This document shows positions 22,556-29,702 of a stretch of DNA of 29,779 nucleotides, in pieces. The notes under the pieces were generated by a model that had not been told where the DNA came from, did not search any database, and was given only the letters and a program-made list of their open reading frames with translations. This DNA comes from an uncultured Roseiflexaceae bacterium (GTDB taxonomy: Bacteria > Chloroflexota > Chloroflexia > Chloroflexales > Roseiflexaceae). The stretch's first letter is position 1. Every line of letters starts with the position of its first letter. Made by a program: the position numbers and the translations under genes. The stretch lies in assembly GCA_937988885.1 (NCBI GenBank), contig CALKHR010000146.1:1-29779 (forward strand). Direction: 5' to 3'.

Positions 22556-22642
22556 TGGATACTCCTTTATGGCGCGGGCTGGTAAGCGGTGCTCGGCTTG
22601 CTCCAATCTGCAAGTCGCAAGACCGACCGCTCCTGGCCTGTG

Positions 22643-23185
22643 CTAATCACGAAACGGCATGCCGAGGCGCTTTAAGAGCGAATACCCTTGCGCATCATCG
22701 GGCGCAGTGGTGACGATCGCCACCTCGAGGCCGCGAATTTTATCAACCTTATCGTAATCGATCTCGGGAAAGATAATTTGCTCGCGAAGGCCAAGCGTAT
22801 AGTTGCCTCGCCCGTCGAACGAACGACGGCTCACTCCCCGGAAATCGCGAATGCGAGGCAATGCCAAACTCACCAATCGATCGGTGAACTCGTACATCCG
22901 CTCGCCGCGCAGCGTAACCATTGCGCCAATCGCCATACCCTGGCGCAGTTTGAAGTTTGCAATCGACTTCTTGGCCCGGGTGATCACTGGCTTCTGGCCG
23001 GTGATTTGGGCTAGGTCGCCGACGGCAGCATCCAATGCCTTAGCATTTTGGATCGCCTCACCTAAGCCGATGTTCAAGACCACCTTCAGCAAGCGCGGAA
23101 CCTGCATGATCGAGGTGTAATTGAACTCCTGCATCAGCGCCGGCACGACTTCGTTCTGATATTTTTCTTTCAGCCGCGGTGCCAT
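22643..23185 (-). CDS. rplE: 50S ribosomal protein L5
   Basis: 180 residues. 5S rRNA-binding protein contacting P-site tRNA. Diagnostic stretches: MQVPRLLKVVLNIGLGEA, ITGQKPVITRAKKSIANFKLR, IGAMVTLRGERMYEFTDRLVSLALPRIRDFRG and the end VTTAPDDAQGYSLLKRLGMPFRD. GAGGAG is 6 bases before the ATG. Separated from rplX by a repeat-rich 126-base spacer. Confidence 0.97.
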   Translation of the reverse strand: MAPRLKEKYQNEVVPALMQEFNYTSIMQVPRLLKVVLNIGLGEAIQNAKALDAAVGDLAQITGQKPVITRAKKSIANFKLRQGMAIGAMVTLRGERMYEFTDRLVSLALPRIRDFRGVSRRSFDGRGNYTLGLREQIIFPEIDYDKVDKIRGLEVAIVTTAPDDAQGYSLLKRLGMPFRD

Positions 23186-23250
23186 TACCTACTCCTCAAG
23201 GGCTTGAAAAGCCGCCCAGCGGCCTTTCGGCCTTGACATTAGTGCTGAGT

Positions 23251-23308
23251 GGTGAGTTTGCAAGCCTTGCCTGTGCTCAGCTCAAAAACCCAAAACTCAA
23301 AACTCACC
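23251..23308 (-). repeat. Repeat-bearing spacer between rplX and rplE
   Basis: GGTGAGTTT (23251-23259) and AAACTCACC (23300-23308) form arms beside a CAAAACTCAAAACTC tandem (23291-23305), the same heptamer family as at 20786-20849. GGCC-TTTC-GGCC (23221-23232) forms a second small hairpin. The spacer has no promoter or gene that I can support. Confidence 0.6.
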
Positions 23309-23311
23309 GAC

Positions 23312-23641
23312 TCAATCTACAACTTCTTTACAAGCCTTGCAAAAGCGAACTTTGCGTGGCCGGCCTTTGTGGTCCGTCTCCTCCAGGAACCGCTTTCCAG
23401 TGCGTGTCTCTTCGCCGCAGCGTGGGCAAACCAACATCACATTGGAGGCGTGCAGAGGTGCTTCGCGTTCGATGATGCCACTGGGCTTGCCCGGACCACG
23501 CGCCTTGGTATGGCGCTTGATCATATTCAGGCCCTCGACCACCACGCGGTTCTCCTTCGGCAGTACTTGCTTGATCTTGCCAGTCTTGCCGCGATCCTTA
23601 CCGGTGATGATCAGCACCTCGTCGCCTGTTTTCACGTGCAT
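23312..23641 (-). CDS. rplX: 50S ribosomal protein L24 with C-terminal zinc ribbon
   Basis: 109 residues. KOW-motif protein that starts 50S assembly (MHVKTGDEVLIITGKDRGKTGKIKQVLPKENRVVVEGLN in outline). The C-terminal half has CPRCG and CKAC pairs, a four-Cys zinc site seen in a subset of bacterial L24. GAGGT lies very close to the ATG (2 bases). In the spacer toward rplN a small CAATA-CAG-TATTG hairpin is visible. Confidence 0.97.
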   Translation of the reverse strand: MHVKTGDEVLIITGKDRGKTGKIKQVLPKENRVVVEGLNMIKRHTKARGPGKPSGIIEREAPLHASNVMLVCPRCGEETRTGKRFLEETDHKGRPRKVRFCKACKEVVD

Positions 23642-23717
23642 AACTCAACCTCAATTCCGACTGCAGGTCATGCTGCTCAATACAGTATTGTACCAGAGCA
23701 TCTCAGCAATCTGAAAT

Positions 23718-24086
23718 TTACAGCACTTCAGGTGCCAGCGAGATAATTTTCATAAACGCTTTTTCGCGCAACTCTCGGGCGACTGGCCCAAAGATGCGCG
23801 TGCCGCGCGGATTGCCTTCTTTTCCGATGATCACGGCAGCGTTATCATCGAAGCGAATGTGCGATCCATCGGGGCGATCGTACTCCTTGGCGGTACGCAC
23901 GATCACAGCTCGGACGACCTCGCCCTTCTTCACTGAGCCACCGGGCGAAGCATCCTTCACCGAGGCGATGATCACATCGCCGACGCGGCCATAGCGAACA
24001 CGCGAGCCACCGAGCACACGGATGCACATGATCTCTTTCGCGCCGGTGTTATCGGCCACTTTCAGCCGAGATTGTTGCTGGATCAT
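23718..24086 (-). CDS. rplN: 50S ribosomal protein L14
   Basis: 122 residues. Intersubunit-bridge protein and docking site of ribosome silencing factor. Very conserved: MIQQQSRLKVADNTGAKEIMCIRVLGG, DVIIASVKDASPGGSVKKGEVVRAVIVRT, and FGPVARELREKAFMKIISLAPEVL. The ATG lies 3 bases after the rpsQ stop codon, implying translational coupling. Confidence 0.98.
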   Translation of the reverse strand: MIQQQSRLKVADNTGAKEIMCIRVLGGSRVRYGRVGDVIIASVKDASPGGSVKKGEVVRAVIVRTAKEYDRPDGSHIRFDDNAAVIIGKEGNPRGTRIFGPVARELREKAFMKIISLAPEVL

Positions 24087-24089
24087 ATC

Positions 24090-24350
24090 CTAGCCCCCTT
24101 CACCGCGCTCGATAATTTCGACGACTTCCCAGCGCTTGGTGCGGCTCAGCGGACGTGTCTCGCCGATCCGAACGGTATCGCCGATCCGGCACGAGTTCTG
24201 CTCGTCGTGCGCGTGAAACTTGCTGGTGCGGCGAATGATTTTGCGATACAGCGGGTGCGGCTTCAGGTAATCGACCGCGACCACCACTGTTTTCTCCATC
24301 TTATCGCTGACCACCCGGCCAACTTTATATTGGCGTTGCCCTTCGGCCAT
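24090..24350 (-). CDS. rpsQ: 30S ribosomal protein S17
   Basis: 86 residues, OB fold, a primary 16S binder. Family sequence GRVVSDKMEKTVVVAVDYLKPHPLYRKIIRRTSKFHAHDE and CRIGDTVRIGETRPLSRTKRWEVVEIIER is plain. The spacer from rpmC contains a perfect inverted repeat. Confidence 0.97.
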   Translation of the reverse strand: MAEGQRQYKVGRVVSDKMEKTVVVAVDYLKPHPLYRKIIRRTSKFHAHDEQNSCRIGDTVRIGETRPLSRTKRWEVVEIIERGEGG

Positions 24351-24390
24351 GATGAACTCCTACTACGAAAACCAAGAACCAGTCAGGAAG

Positions 24391-24423
24391 ACAAACATCG
24401 AGTGTTTCTCATCCGATGTTTGT
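24391..24423 (-). repeat. Perfect 10-bp hairpin in the rpmC-rpsQ spacer
   Basis: ACAAACATCG (24391-24400) and CGATGTTTGT (24414-24423) form a perfect stem with a 13-base loop directly after the rpmC stop codon. Transcribed from the minus strand it is followed by CTTCCTGAC, with no U-tract. Normally rpmC and rpsQ are tightly packed, so a dedicated 75-base structured spacer is unusual. Confidence 0.75.
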
Positions 24424-24425
24424 GC

Positions 24426-24620
24426 TTACAGGCCTAGCTCACGTTCGCGCAAAATCGTGTTGATGCGGGCGATTTCGCGCTTCACGACTCGCGGGCGGCC
24501 CGTGGCGGACAACTTGCCCATCACTTGCTGAAAGCGCAGGTTGAACAGTTCCTGCTGATATTCCTTGAGCTGCGCGCGAAGTTGCTCGTTATCAAGGTTT
24601 CGCAATTCAACAGTTGTCAT
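24426..24620 (-). CDS. rpmC: 50S ribosomal protein L29
   Basis: 64 residues, two-helix protein at the tunnel exit beside L23, where trigger factor and SRP dock. Sequence LRNLDNEQLRAQLKEYQQELFNLRFQ and GRPRVVKREIARINTILRERELGL is typical. Starts within the end of rplP (ATGA overlap of 4 bases). Confidence 0.97.
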   Translation of the reverse strand: MTTVELRNLDNEQLRAQLKEYQQELFNLRFQQVMGKLSATGRPRVVKREIARINTILRERELGL

Positions 24621-25042
24621 TCGGCGCCCTCCACATCCTCACGACCGATGATCTTGCATCGGATCGGCATCTTTTGGGCTGCAAGCAACAACGCTTCGCG
24701 GGCGAGTTCGGGGCGAATGCCACCGAGTTCGAACATGATCCGCCCTGGCTTGACCACGGCGACGTAGTGGTCGACCGCGCCCTTACCGGAGCCCATGCGC
24801 GTCTCGGCGGGCTTTGCAGTCACTGGCTTATCCGGGAAGATCCGGATCCAGACCTTACCACCGCGCTTGACGTGGTGGGTGATCGCGCGGCGGGCCGCCT
24901 CGATCTGTCGGCTGGTGATCCAGGTGGCTTCCAGCGCCATGAGGCCGTAATCGCCAAAGGCGACCGAGTTGCCGCGCTGTGCGAGGCCCCGAGTACGACC
25001 GCGCTGCTGCTTACGATAAATTACGCGCTTCGGCTGTAACAT
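24617..25042 (-). CDS. rplP: 50S ribosomal protein L16
   Basis: 141 residues. Positions A-site tRNA. Motifs MLQPKRVIYRKQQRGRTRGLAQRGN, ITSRQIEAARRAITHHVKRGGKVWIRIFPDKPVT and GSGKGAVDHYVAVVKPGRIMFELGG are diagnostic. Lies 11 bases after rpsC. Confidence 0.98.
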   Translation of the reverse strand: MLQPKRVIYRKQQRGRTRGLAQRGNSVAFGDYGLMALEATWITSRQIEAARRAITHHVKRGGKVWIRIFPDKPVTAKPAETRMGSGKGAVDHYVAVVKPGRIMFELGGIRPELAREALLLAAQKMPIRCKIIGREDVEGAE

Positions 25043-25053
25043 GCTGTCCCTCT

Positions 25054-25845
25054 CTAGCGTTGTGGTCGCGAACCGCCGCTACCGCTGCGCTCGCCGCTAC
25101 CACTTCCGCTGCCACCACGCCCACGGCCACCGCGCGAGCGTCGGCGTGGTCGTTCCTCTTCCTCCGTAGGCTGCTGGCGGGTGTTCAGGGTCTGAGCGGC
25201 CTGCAGTTTACCAAGTTGATCGGGGAAGACCTCGCCCTTATAGATCCAGACCTTCACGCCGATACGGCCATAGGTCGTATGTGCGTGATAGATCGCAAAG
25301 TCGATATCGGCGCGCAACGTATGCCGAGGCACACGGCCATCGATCTCGGTTGCTTGGCGAGCCATTTCAGCGCCGCCCAGGCGGCCACTGCACTTGATCA
25401 TCACGCCCTGAGCGCCCAGACGCATGGCGCGTTGCACGGCCTGCTTCATGGCGCGCTTGTACGAGATGCGCTTGTTGATCTGCTCGCCGATGCTCTCGGC
25501 CACCAGTTGGGCCTCCAGCTCGGGTTGGTGGATCTCCTGAATATTCAGCTTGACCTTCTTGCCGGTGCGCTTCTCCAGCGCGACCTTGAGGTCATCCACC
25601 TTAGCACCACGCTTGCCGATCACAATACCCGGCTTAGCGGTGTAGACAGTTACTTCGATCCGGCCTGCCGAGCGCTCGATTTCGACGCGCGCGACGCCGG
25701 CGTTGGCCAATTCGGCAGTAATAGTTTTGCGTAGCGCGAGATCCTCATGGAGTTGATCTGCGTAAGTGCGCTCGGCGAACCACTTCGACTGCCAATCTTT
25801 GATGTACCCCAGGCGAAAGCCAGTTGGATGTACTTTCCTACCCAT
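25054..25845 (-). CDS. rpsC: 30S ribosomal protein S3 with Gly/Arg/Ser-rich tail
   Basis: 263 residues, longer than the usual 210-235. S3 helps form the mRNA entry channel. KH domain VYTAKPGIVIGKRGAKVDDLKVAL (about 57-80) and C-terminal domain ARQATEIDGRVPRHTLRADIDFAIYHAHTTYGRIGVKVWIYKGE are normal. After residue 225 comes an unstructured RGG-like tail (RPRRRSRGGRGRGGSGSGSG..., positions about 233-263). The start codon is directly adjacent to the rplV stop codon. Confidence 0.97.
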   Translation of the reverse strand: MGRKVHPTGFRLGYIKDWQSKWFAERTYADQLHEDLALRKTITAELANAGVARVEIERSAGRIEVTVYTAKPGIVIGKRGAKVDDLKVALEKRTGKKVKLNIQEIHQPELEAQLVAESIGEQINKRISYKRAMKQAVQRAMRLGAQGVMIKCSGRLGGAEMARQATEIDGRVPRHTLRADIDFAIYHAHTTYGRIGVKVWIYKGEVFPDQLGKLQAAQTLNTRQQPTEEEERPRRRSRGGRGRGGSGSGSGERSGSGGSRPQR

Positions 25846-26187
25846 TTAGATCTCCTCGCCGTCGTCGACAACCACGGTAATATGCGTGGTGCGCTTGCGA
25901 ATGCGATCGGCGCGCCCGCGTGCACGTGGCATAATACGCTTGAAGGCTGGGCCCTCGTCGGCATAGATCGTCTTCACGATCAGGTCCGCCGGGGACATGT
26001 CGAAGTTATTTTCGGCGTTCGCTGCTGCCGATTTGATCGTGAGCGCGATTTCGCGGGCGGCCTTCTGCGGAAGATATCGCAGGATCGAGAGCGCCCGATC
26101 CACCGGCTTACCGCGCACCAGGTCCATTACCGGGCGCACCTTCGTCGGCGCGATTCGCACGAATTTGGTCACAGCTTTGGCTTGCAT
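25846..26187 (-). CDS. rplV: 50S ribosomal protein L22
   Basis: 113 residues. Its extended hairpin lines the narrowest part of the exit tunnel, where macrolide-resistance mutations occur. Family sequence KFVRIAPTKVRPVMDLVRGKPVDRALSILRYLPQKAAREI and AFKRIMPRARGRADRIRKRTTHITVVV. No spacer separates it from rpsC. Confidence 0.97.
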   Translation of the reverse strand: MQAKAVTKFVRIAPTKVRPVMDLVRGKPVDRALSILRYLPQKAAREIALTIKSAAANAENNFDMSPADLIVKTIYADEGPAFKRIMPRARGRADRIRKRTTHITVVVDDGEEI

Positions 26188-26208
26188 CGTTCAACCTGCT
26201 ACGTCATA

Positions 26209-26240
26209 TGTACCTCGTGATGGGTGCATCACGCTGTACA
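26209..26240 (-). repeat. Two-tier hairpin in the rpsS-rplV spacer
   Basis: TGTAC (26209-26213) and GTACA (26236-26240) form an outer stem, CGTGAT (26216-26221) and ATCACG (26228-26233) an inner stem with a symmetrical CT/CT internal loop and a 6-base loop. It lies just after rpsS and before rplV on the transcript; no U-tract. Confidence 0.65.
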
Positions 26241-26251
26241 GATCACGCTTG

Positions 26252-26539
26252 TTACTTCATCTTACCGCGCTTATCGGCCTTTTTGCCACCGTGGCCCCGG
26301 AAGAGGCGTGTGGGGGCAAATTCGCCCAGCTTATGCCCGACCATGTTCTCAGTAACGTAGATCGGAACATGTCGCCGCCCATCGTGAACAGCAATTGTAT
26401 GACCGACCATCTGAGGGAAGATAGTGGAAGCGCGCGACCAGGTGCGCAGCACCCGCTTTTCGTTGGCGCGGTTCATATCTTCGATGCGGCTAAGCAACTT
26501 GATGTCGACGTATGGTCCTTTTTTCGAAGAACGCGACAT
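26252..26539 (-). CDS. rpsS: 30S ribosomal protein S19
   Basis: 95 residues. Head protein that pairs with S13 at the A-site finger bridge. Sequence SRSSKKGPYVDIKLLSRIEDMN, TWSRASTIFPQMVGHTIAVHDGRRHVPIYVTENMVGHKLGEFAPTR (in outline) is very conserved. Encoded between rplB and rplV. Confidence 0.98.
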   Translation of the reverse strand: MSRSSKKGPYVDIKLLSRIEDMNRANEKRVLRTWSRASTIFPQMVGHTIAVHDGRRHVPIYVTENMVGHKLGEFAPTRLFRGHGGKKADKRGKMK

Positions 26540-26558
26540 ACTTTCTCCATTTCAGAGT

Positions 26559-26593
26559 GCAGATTGCAGAGCGATGTTGCTCCGACAATCTGC
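26559..26593 (-). repeat. Hairpin in the rplB-rpsS spacer
   Basis: GCAGATTG (26559-26566) and CAATCTGC (26586-26593) are perfect 8-bp arms; GAGC (26569-26572) and GCTC (26579-26582) add an inner stem. It occupies the centre of the 77-base spacer after rplB and has no U-tract. Confidence 0.7.
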
Positions 26594-26616
26594 CTTCTGT
26601 TTAACTGCAATGCGAT

Positions 26617-27447
26617 CTAGGGCTTGCGCCGCCGGACAATAAAACGATCCGTGCGTGGGTTGTGCCGCGTGCGGACACCGCGTGCGGGCTTACCCCACTT
26701 GGTCTTGGGAGTCGACATACCACGTGGTGCGCGGCCCTCACCACCACCATGGGGATGGTCGCGGGGGTTCATAACGGAACCGCGAACCTCGGGGCGTCGG
26801 CCCAACCAGCGCTTACGGCCGGCTTTACCGAGCCGCACGTTCTGGTGATCGATATTACCGACCTGACCAATTGTTGCCAAACACTCGAGATGCACCATGC
26901 GCATTTCGCCCGAGGGCATGCGCAATGTTGCATAATCGCCTTCTTTTGCCATCAGCTGAGCTGAGGCACCGGCGCTTCGGACCATCACACCACCGCGGCC
27001 AATCTGCAGCTCGATGTTATGGACCTGCGAGCCCAACGGGATTGCGCGCAGCGAGAGTGCATTGCCGACGCGGATATCCGCATCGGGGCCGCTCATCACC
27101 TTATCGCCAACCTTCAGGCCCTGGGGCGCCAGGATGTAGCGCTTCTCGCCATCGGCATAGTTCAACAGTGCGATACGTGCGCTACGATTGGGATCGTACT
27201 CGATCGAGGCGACTGTTGCTGGAATGCCGTGCTTGTTACGCTTGAAATCGATCACGCGGTAGGCGCGCTTGTTGCCACCACCACGATGACGTGTTGTCAA
27301 CCGACCGCGATTGTTGCGGCCACCGCTTTTGCGGATCGGCTCGAGCAACGATTTCTCTGGTCGCTTGTTCTTGGTTAATTCCTCGAACGTCGACACCGAC
27401 ATGTTGCGGCGACCGGCTGACGTAGGCTTATATCGTCGGATGCCCAT
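26617..27447 (-). CDS. rplB: 50S ribosomal protein L2
   Basis: 276 residues. Needed for subunit association and peptidyl-transferase function; the essential loop GSVMNPRDHPHGGGEGRAP (near 222-240) with its conserved His is intact. Also visible: GIRRYKPTSAGRRN at the start, GRNNRGRLTTRHRGGGNKRAYR and the basic end RTDRFIVRRRKP. Of two adjacent ATG codons (27450, 27447) the second is better spaced, 6 bases from GGAG. Confidence 0.97.
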   Translation of the reverse strand: MGIRRYKPTSAGRRNMSVSTFEELTKNKRPEKSLLEPIRKSGGRNNRGRLTTRHRGGGNKRAYRVIDFKRNKHGIPATVASIEYDPNRSARIALLNYADGEKRYILAPQGLKVGDKVMSGPDADIRVGNALSLRAIPLGSQVHNIELQIGRGGVMVRSAGASAQLMAKEGDYATLRMPSGEMRMVHLECLATIGQVGNIDHQNVRLGKAGRKRWLGRRPEVRGSVMNPRDHPHGGGEGRAPRGMSTPKTKWGKPARGVRTRHNPRTDRFIVRRRKP

Positions 27448-27476
27448 CATTATCTCCGTAATGTGTCAAACGCTTG

Positions 27477-27506
27477 GCGTACCGCCATCGTGTCTGGCGG
27501 ATACGC
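27477..27506 (-). repeat. Bulged hairpin in the rplW-rplB spacer
   Basis: GCGTA (27477-27481) pairs with TACGC (27502-27506), and CCGCCA (27482-27487) with TGGCGG (27495-27500), leaving one bulged A and a 7-base loop. It lies after the rplW stop codon, without a U-tract. Confidence 0.65.
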
Positions 27507-27515
27507 AACACGTTC

Positions 27516-27800
27516 TTAGGCGGTCTCGAACAAGTCGATTCGATCGCCCTCAGACAGCGTCACGATCGCCTTCTTCCAATCAGCCGTATAACCGAAACGA
27601 GTGCCACGCCGTCGTCGCTTGCCGCGCTGATTCATGGTGTGCACGCGCGTTACCGTAACGCCAAAAAGTTCTTCGATCGCCTGTTTAATTTGTGGTTTGC
27701 TGGCGTAGCGATCAACCTCGAACGAATACTTATTCAACTCCATGCGGTTGGTATTCTTCTCAGTGATCAGCGGCCGCAGAATGATCTGATGCGCGTTCAT
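27516..27800 (-). CDS. rplW: 50S ribosomal protein L23
   Basis: 94 residues. Tunnel-exit docking protein for trigger factor and SRP. Sequence NAHQIILRPLITEKNTNRMELNKYSFEVDRYASKPQIKQAIEELFGVTVTRVHTMN in outline. ATG at 27800 shares its first base with the rplD stop codon (TGATG), with GAGGAG 5 bases ahead; a GTG one codon earlier (27803) is too close to that site. Confidence 0.96.
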   Translation of the reverse strand: MNAHQIILRPLITEKNTNRMELNKYSFEVDRYASKPQIKQAIEELFGVTVTRVHTMNQRGKRRRRGTRFGYTADWKKAIVTLSEGDRIDLFETA

Positions 27801-28492
27801 CACAGCTCCTCGTTGGTGGCGCTATCGTTGGTCTCGCCGAGCTCTTCGTCCTCGTCGATCACAACCTTGCCAGTGCTCAGGTAGCTCTCAACGACATCGA
27901 CAGCGGCTCGCGAAAACACCACGTTATCGTAGCTCAGCAGATCAACCACGTTCAAGTAATGCGCCAGCAAAGTCTTCACTGTCGGTAGGTTATTTGCCGA
28001 GCGCTGTACGTTCTCATTCTTGCTGTCGAGCACGATCAGGGTTTTGCCGCTCAACTGAAGCGCATTCAGGCAAGCCAGCATATCCTTGGTGCGCGGCCGC
28101 TCGAACGACAGCCCATCGACAAACAGAATTTCGTTAGCAGCGTGTTTGGCCGACAGCGCCGATCGCACTGCGAGGCGGCGCATTTTGCGCGGCATCGCCT
28201 GGCGGTACGAGCGAGGGTGTGGGCCGTGGGCCACGCCACCACCTTTGCGGTGCGGAGCGCGAACCGAACCCTGGCGCGCTCGGCCAGTACCCTTCTGCCG
28301 ATACAGCTTGCGCGTGCTACCAGCAACTTCGCCACGACCGCGGGTGTTGTGTGTACCCAGCCGTGCGTTCGCCTGTTGGCGCACCATCGCTTGATGCATC
28401 ACTGGGATATTCGGCTCGATGCCAAAGATATCCTCAGCCAGCTGAATGGTACCAATCTCAGCGCCAGATTGATTAAAAAGTTTTGCTTCCAT
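27800..28492 (-). CDS. rplD: 50S ribosomal protein L4
   Basis: 230 residues. Lines the exit tunnel with a long loop (ARLGTHNTRGRGEVAGSTRKLYRQKGTGRARQGSVRAPHRKGGG in outline), which in E. coli also controls the S10 operon. An acidic tail (DEDEELGETNDSATNEEL) follows the fold. The ATG at 28492 gives the usual MEAKLFN start, but GAGG sits 7 bases from an in-frame TTG at 28498, so two more residues are possible. No S10-type leader was found. Confidence 0.96.
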   Translation of the reverse strand: MEAKLFNQSGAEIGTIQLAEDIFGIEPNIPVMHQAMVRQQANARLGTHNTRGRGEVAGSTRKLYRQKGTGRARQGSVRAPHRKGGGVAHGPHPRSYRQAMPRKMRRLAVRSALSAKHAANEILFVDGLSFERPRTKDMLACLNALQLSGKTLIVLDSKNENVQRSANNLPTVKTLLAHYLNVVDLLSYDNVVFSRAAVDVVESYLSTGKVVIDEDEELGETNDSATNEEL

Positions 28493-28511
28493 CTTCAACG
28501 CCCATCCTCGA

Positions 28512-29147
28512 TTATTCTGCGGCCTTGACCGCCGGGCGAAGCATCAGCAGCCCATTCTTTGCACCCGGCACCGACCCGCGAACTAGGATGACGTGTCGCT
28601 CGGGCAACACATCGACCACTTCCAGATTCTGGACAGTCACGCGCTTGTTGCCCATTCGGCCAGCCATGCGGGTGTTCTTCCAGACGCGACCTGGAGTGGT
28701 ACCAGCGCCAATCGAACCAGGCGCACGTGCGCGGTCGCTTTGACCATGCGTACGAGGGCCACCGCGGAAACCATGACGTTTCATAACGCCCTGAAAACCA
28801 CGACCCTTTGAAGTGCCAGTCACGTCGATCAGCTCGCCAACGCGGAACCGATCAACATCCAAGATTTCGCCGACCTGGTGTTCGGCTACATTATCGGCGG
28901 TAAACTCGCGCAGGTAGCGCACAAGCCTACCGGCCTTGGCAAGGTGGCCCTGGCGTGGTTTGTTCACGCTCTTGGGCTTAATGTCGCCAAAGCCGATCTG
29001 CACCGCCTCGTAGCCGTCAGTCTCGTTCGTACGAATCTGCGTGACGACACACGGGCCAGCTTCGATCACCGTCACCGGGATAGCCTCGCCGGTTGGGCCG
29101 AAGATCTGGGTCATGCCGATTTTTCGGCCTAACAAACCATTGATCAC
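28512..29147 (-). CDS. rplC: 50S ribosomal protein L3
   Basis: 211 residues from GTG at 29147, which lies 7 bases after GGAGG and gives the standard start INGLLGRKIGMTQIFG; the GTG at 29153 is only one base from that site. L3 starts 50S assembly and its loop reaches the peptidyl-transferase centre. Conserved DVTGTSKGRGFQGVMKRHGF, GPRTHGQSDRARAPGSIGAGTTPGRVWKNTRMAGRMGN (in outline) are present. Confidence 0.97.
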   Translation of the reverse strand: MINGLLGRKIGMTQIFGPTGEAIPVTVIEAGPCVVTQIRTNETDGYEAVQIGFGDIKPKSVNKPRQGHLAKAGRLVRYLREFTADNVAEHQVGEILDVDRFRVGELIDVTGTSKGRGFQGVMKRHGFRGGPRTHGQSDRARAPGSIGAGTTPGRVWKNTRMAGRMGNKRVTVQNLEVVDVLPERHVILVRGSVPGAKNGLLMLRPAVKAAE

Positions 29148-29252
29148 AATCACACCTCCGCAGCATACGGACCTAGGGCATTTGCCTGCCGCAGCGGCTG
29201 CTTTTCACACAAGCACAAAGATCCTAACGATTCTTTGCCGTTATTTGTTGTC

Positions 29253-29269
29253 GAACGCGGTACGCGTTC
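29253..29269 (-). repeat. Tight hairpin in the long rpsJ-rplC spacer
   Basis: GAACGCG (29253-29259) and CGCGTTC (29263-29269) pair across a 3-base loop. The 174-base spacer around it (29148-29321) is the longest inside the ribosomal cluster and holds no gene or convincing promoter that I can find; rpsJ and rplC are normally much closer. Confidence 0.55.
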
Positions 29270-29321
29270 CTCCGACCATCGCCCAAGGGGCATTCGTTCC
29301 GAGGATTCCGTAGGGTAGCTC

Positions 29322-29630
29322 TTAGAGTTTGATTTCGATGTCTACGCCTGCTGGCAGGTTCAGTTTCATCAGAGCATTGATGGTCTGCTGGCTCGGATCA
29401 AGCACATCGATCAATCGCTTGTGAGTCCGAATCTCAAACTGCTCCTGCGAATCCTTGTCGATAAATGGCCCACGAATCACACTGTACTTCTCGATCTTGG
29501 TCGGCAATGGTACCGGCCCAGCTACCAGCGCACCGGTTCGCTCAGCCGCCTCGACGATTTGGCGGGCCGACTGGTCAAGAATTTTGTGGTCATAGGCTTT
29601 GAGGCGGATGCGAACCTTCTGCTTCGCCAT
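29322..29630 (-). CDS. rpsJ: 30S ribosomal protein S10
   Basis: 102 residues. Head protein and NusE partner in transcription antitermination. Motifs KVRIRLKAYDHKILDQSARQIVEAAERTGALVAGPVPLPT and RTHKRLIDVLDPSQQTINALMKLNLPAGVDIEIKL are diagnostic. GAGGGAG lies about 8 bases before the ATG. It is the first gene after the tuf terminator, only 20 bases downstream of the U-tract. Confidence 0.98.
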   Translation of the reverse strand: MAKQKVRIRLKAYDHKILDQSARQIVEAAERTGALVAGPVPLPTKIEKYSVIRGPFIDKDSQEQFEIRTHKRLIDVLDPSQQTINALMKLNLPAGVDIEIKL

Positions 29631-29650
29631 GCTGCGCTCCCTCGATCCTT

Positions 29651-29689
29651 AAAAAAGCAAAGGGCCACAGTAATCGCTGTGGCCCTTTG
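29651..29689 (-). terminator. Strong intrinsic terminator between tuf and rpsJ
   Basis: On the minus strand a perfect 13-bp stem (29689-29677 with 29670-29658, arms CAAAGGGCCACAG on the plus strand and its complement) has a 6-base loop and is followed one base later by T6 (29656-29651). By sequence it is the strongest terminator in the window. It begins 13 bases after the tuf stop codon and ends 20 bases before rpsJ. Confidence 0.92.
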
Positions 29690-29702
29690 GCCTCAACCGT
29701 TT

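Noticed and set aside
20786..23308. CTCAAAAC tandems as a CRISPR array
   Set aside because: Units are only 7 bases, directly tandem, form palindromes, and are confined to gene spacers without spacer sequences or cas genes.
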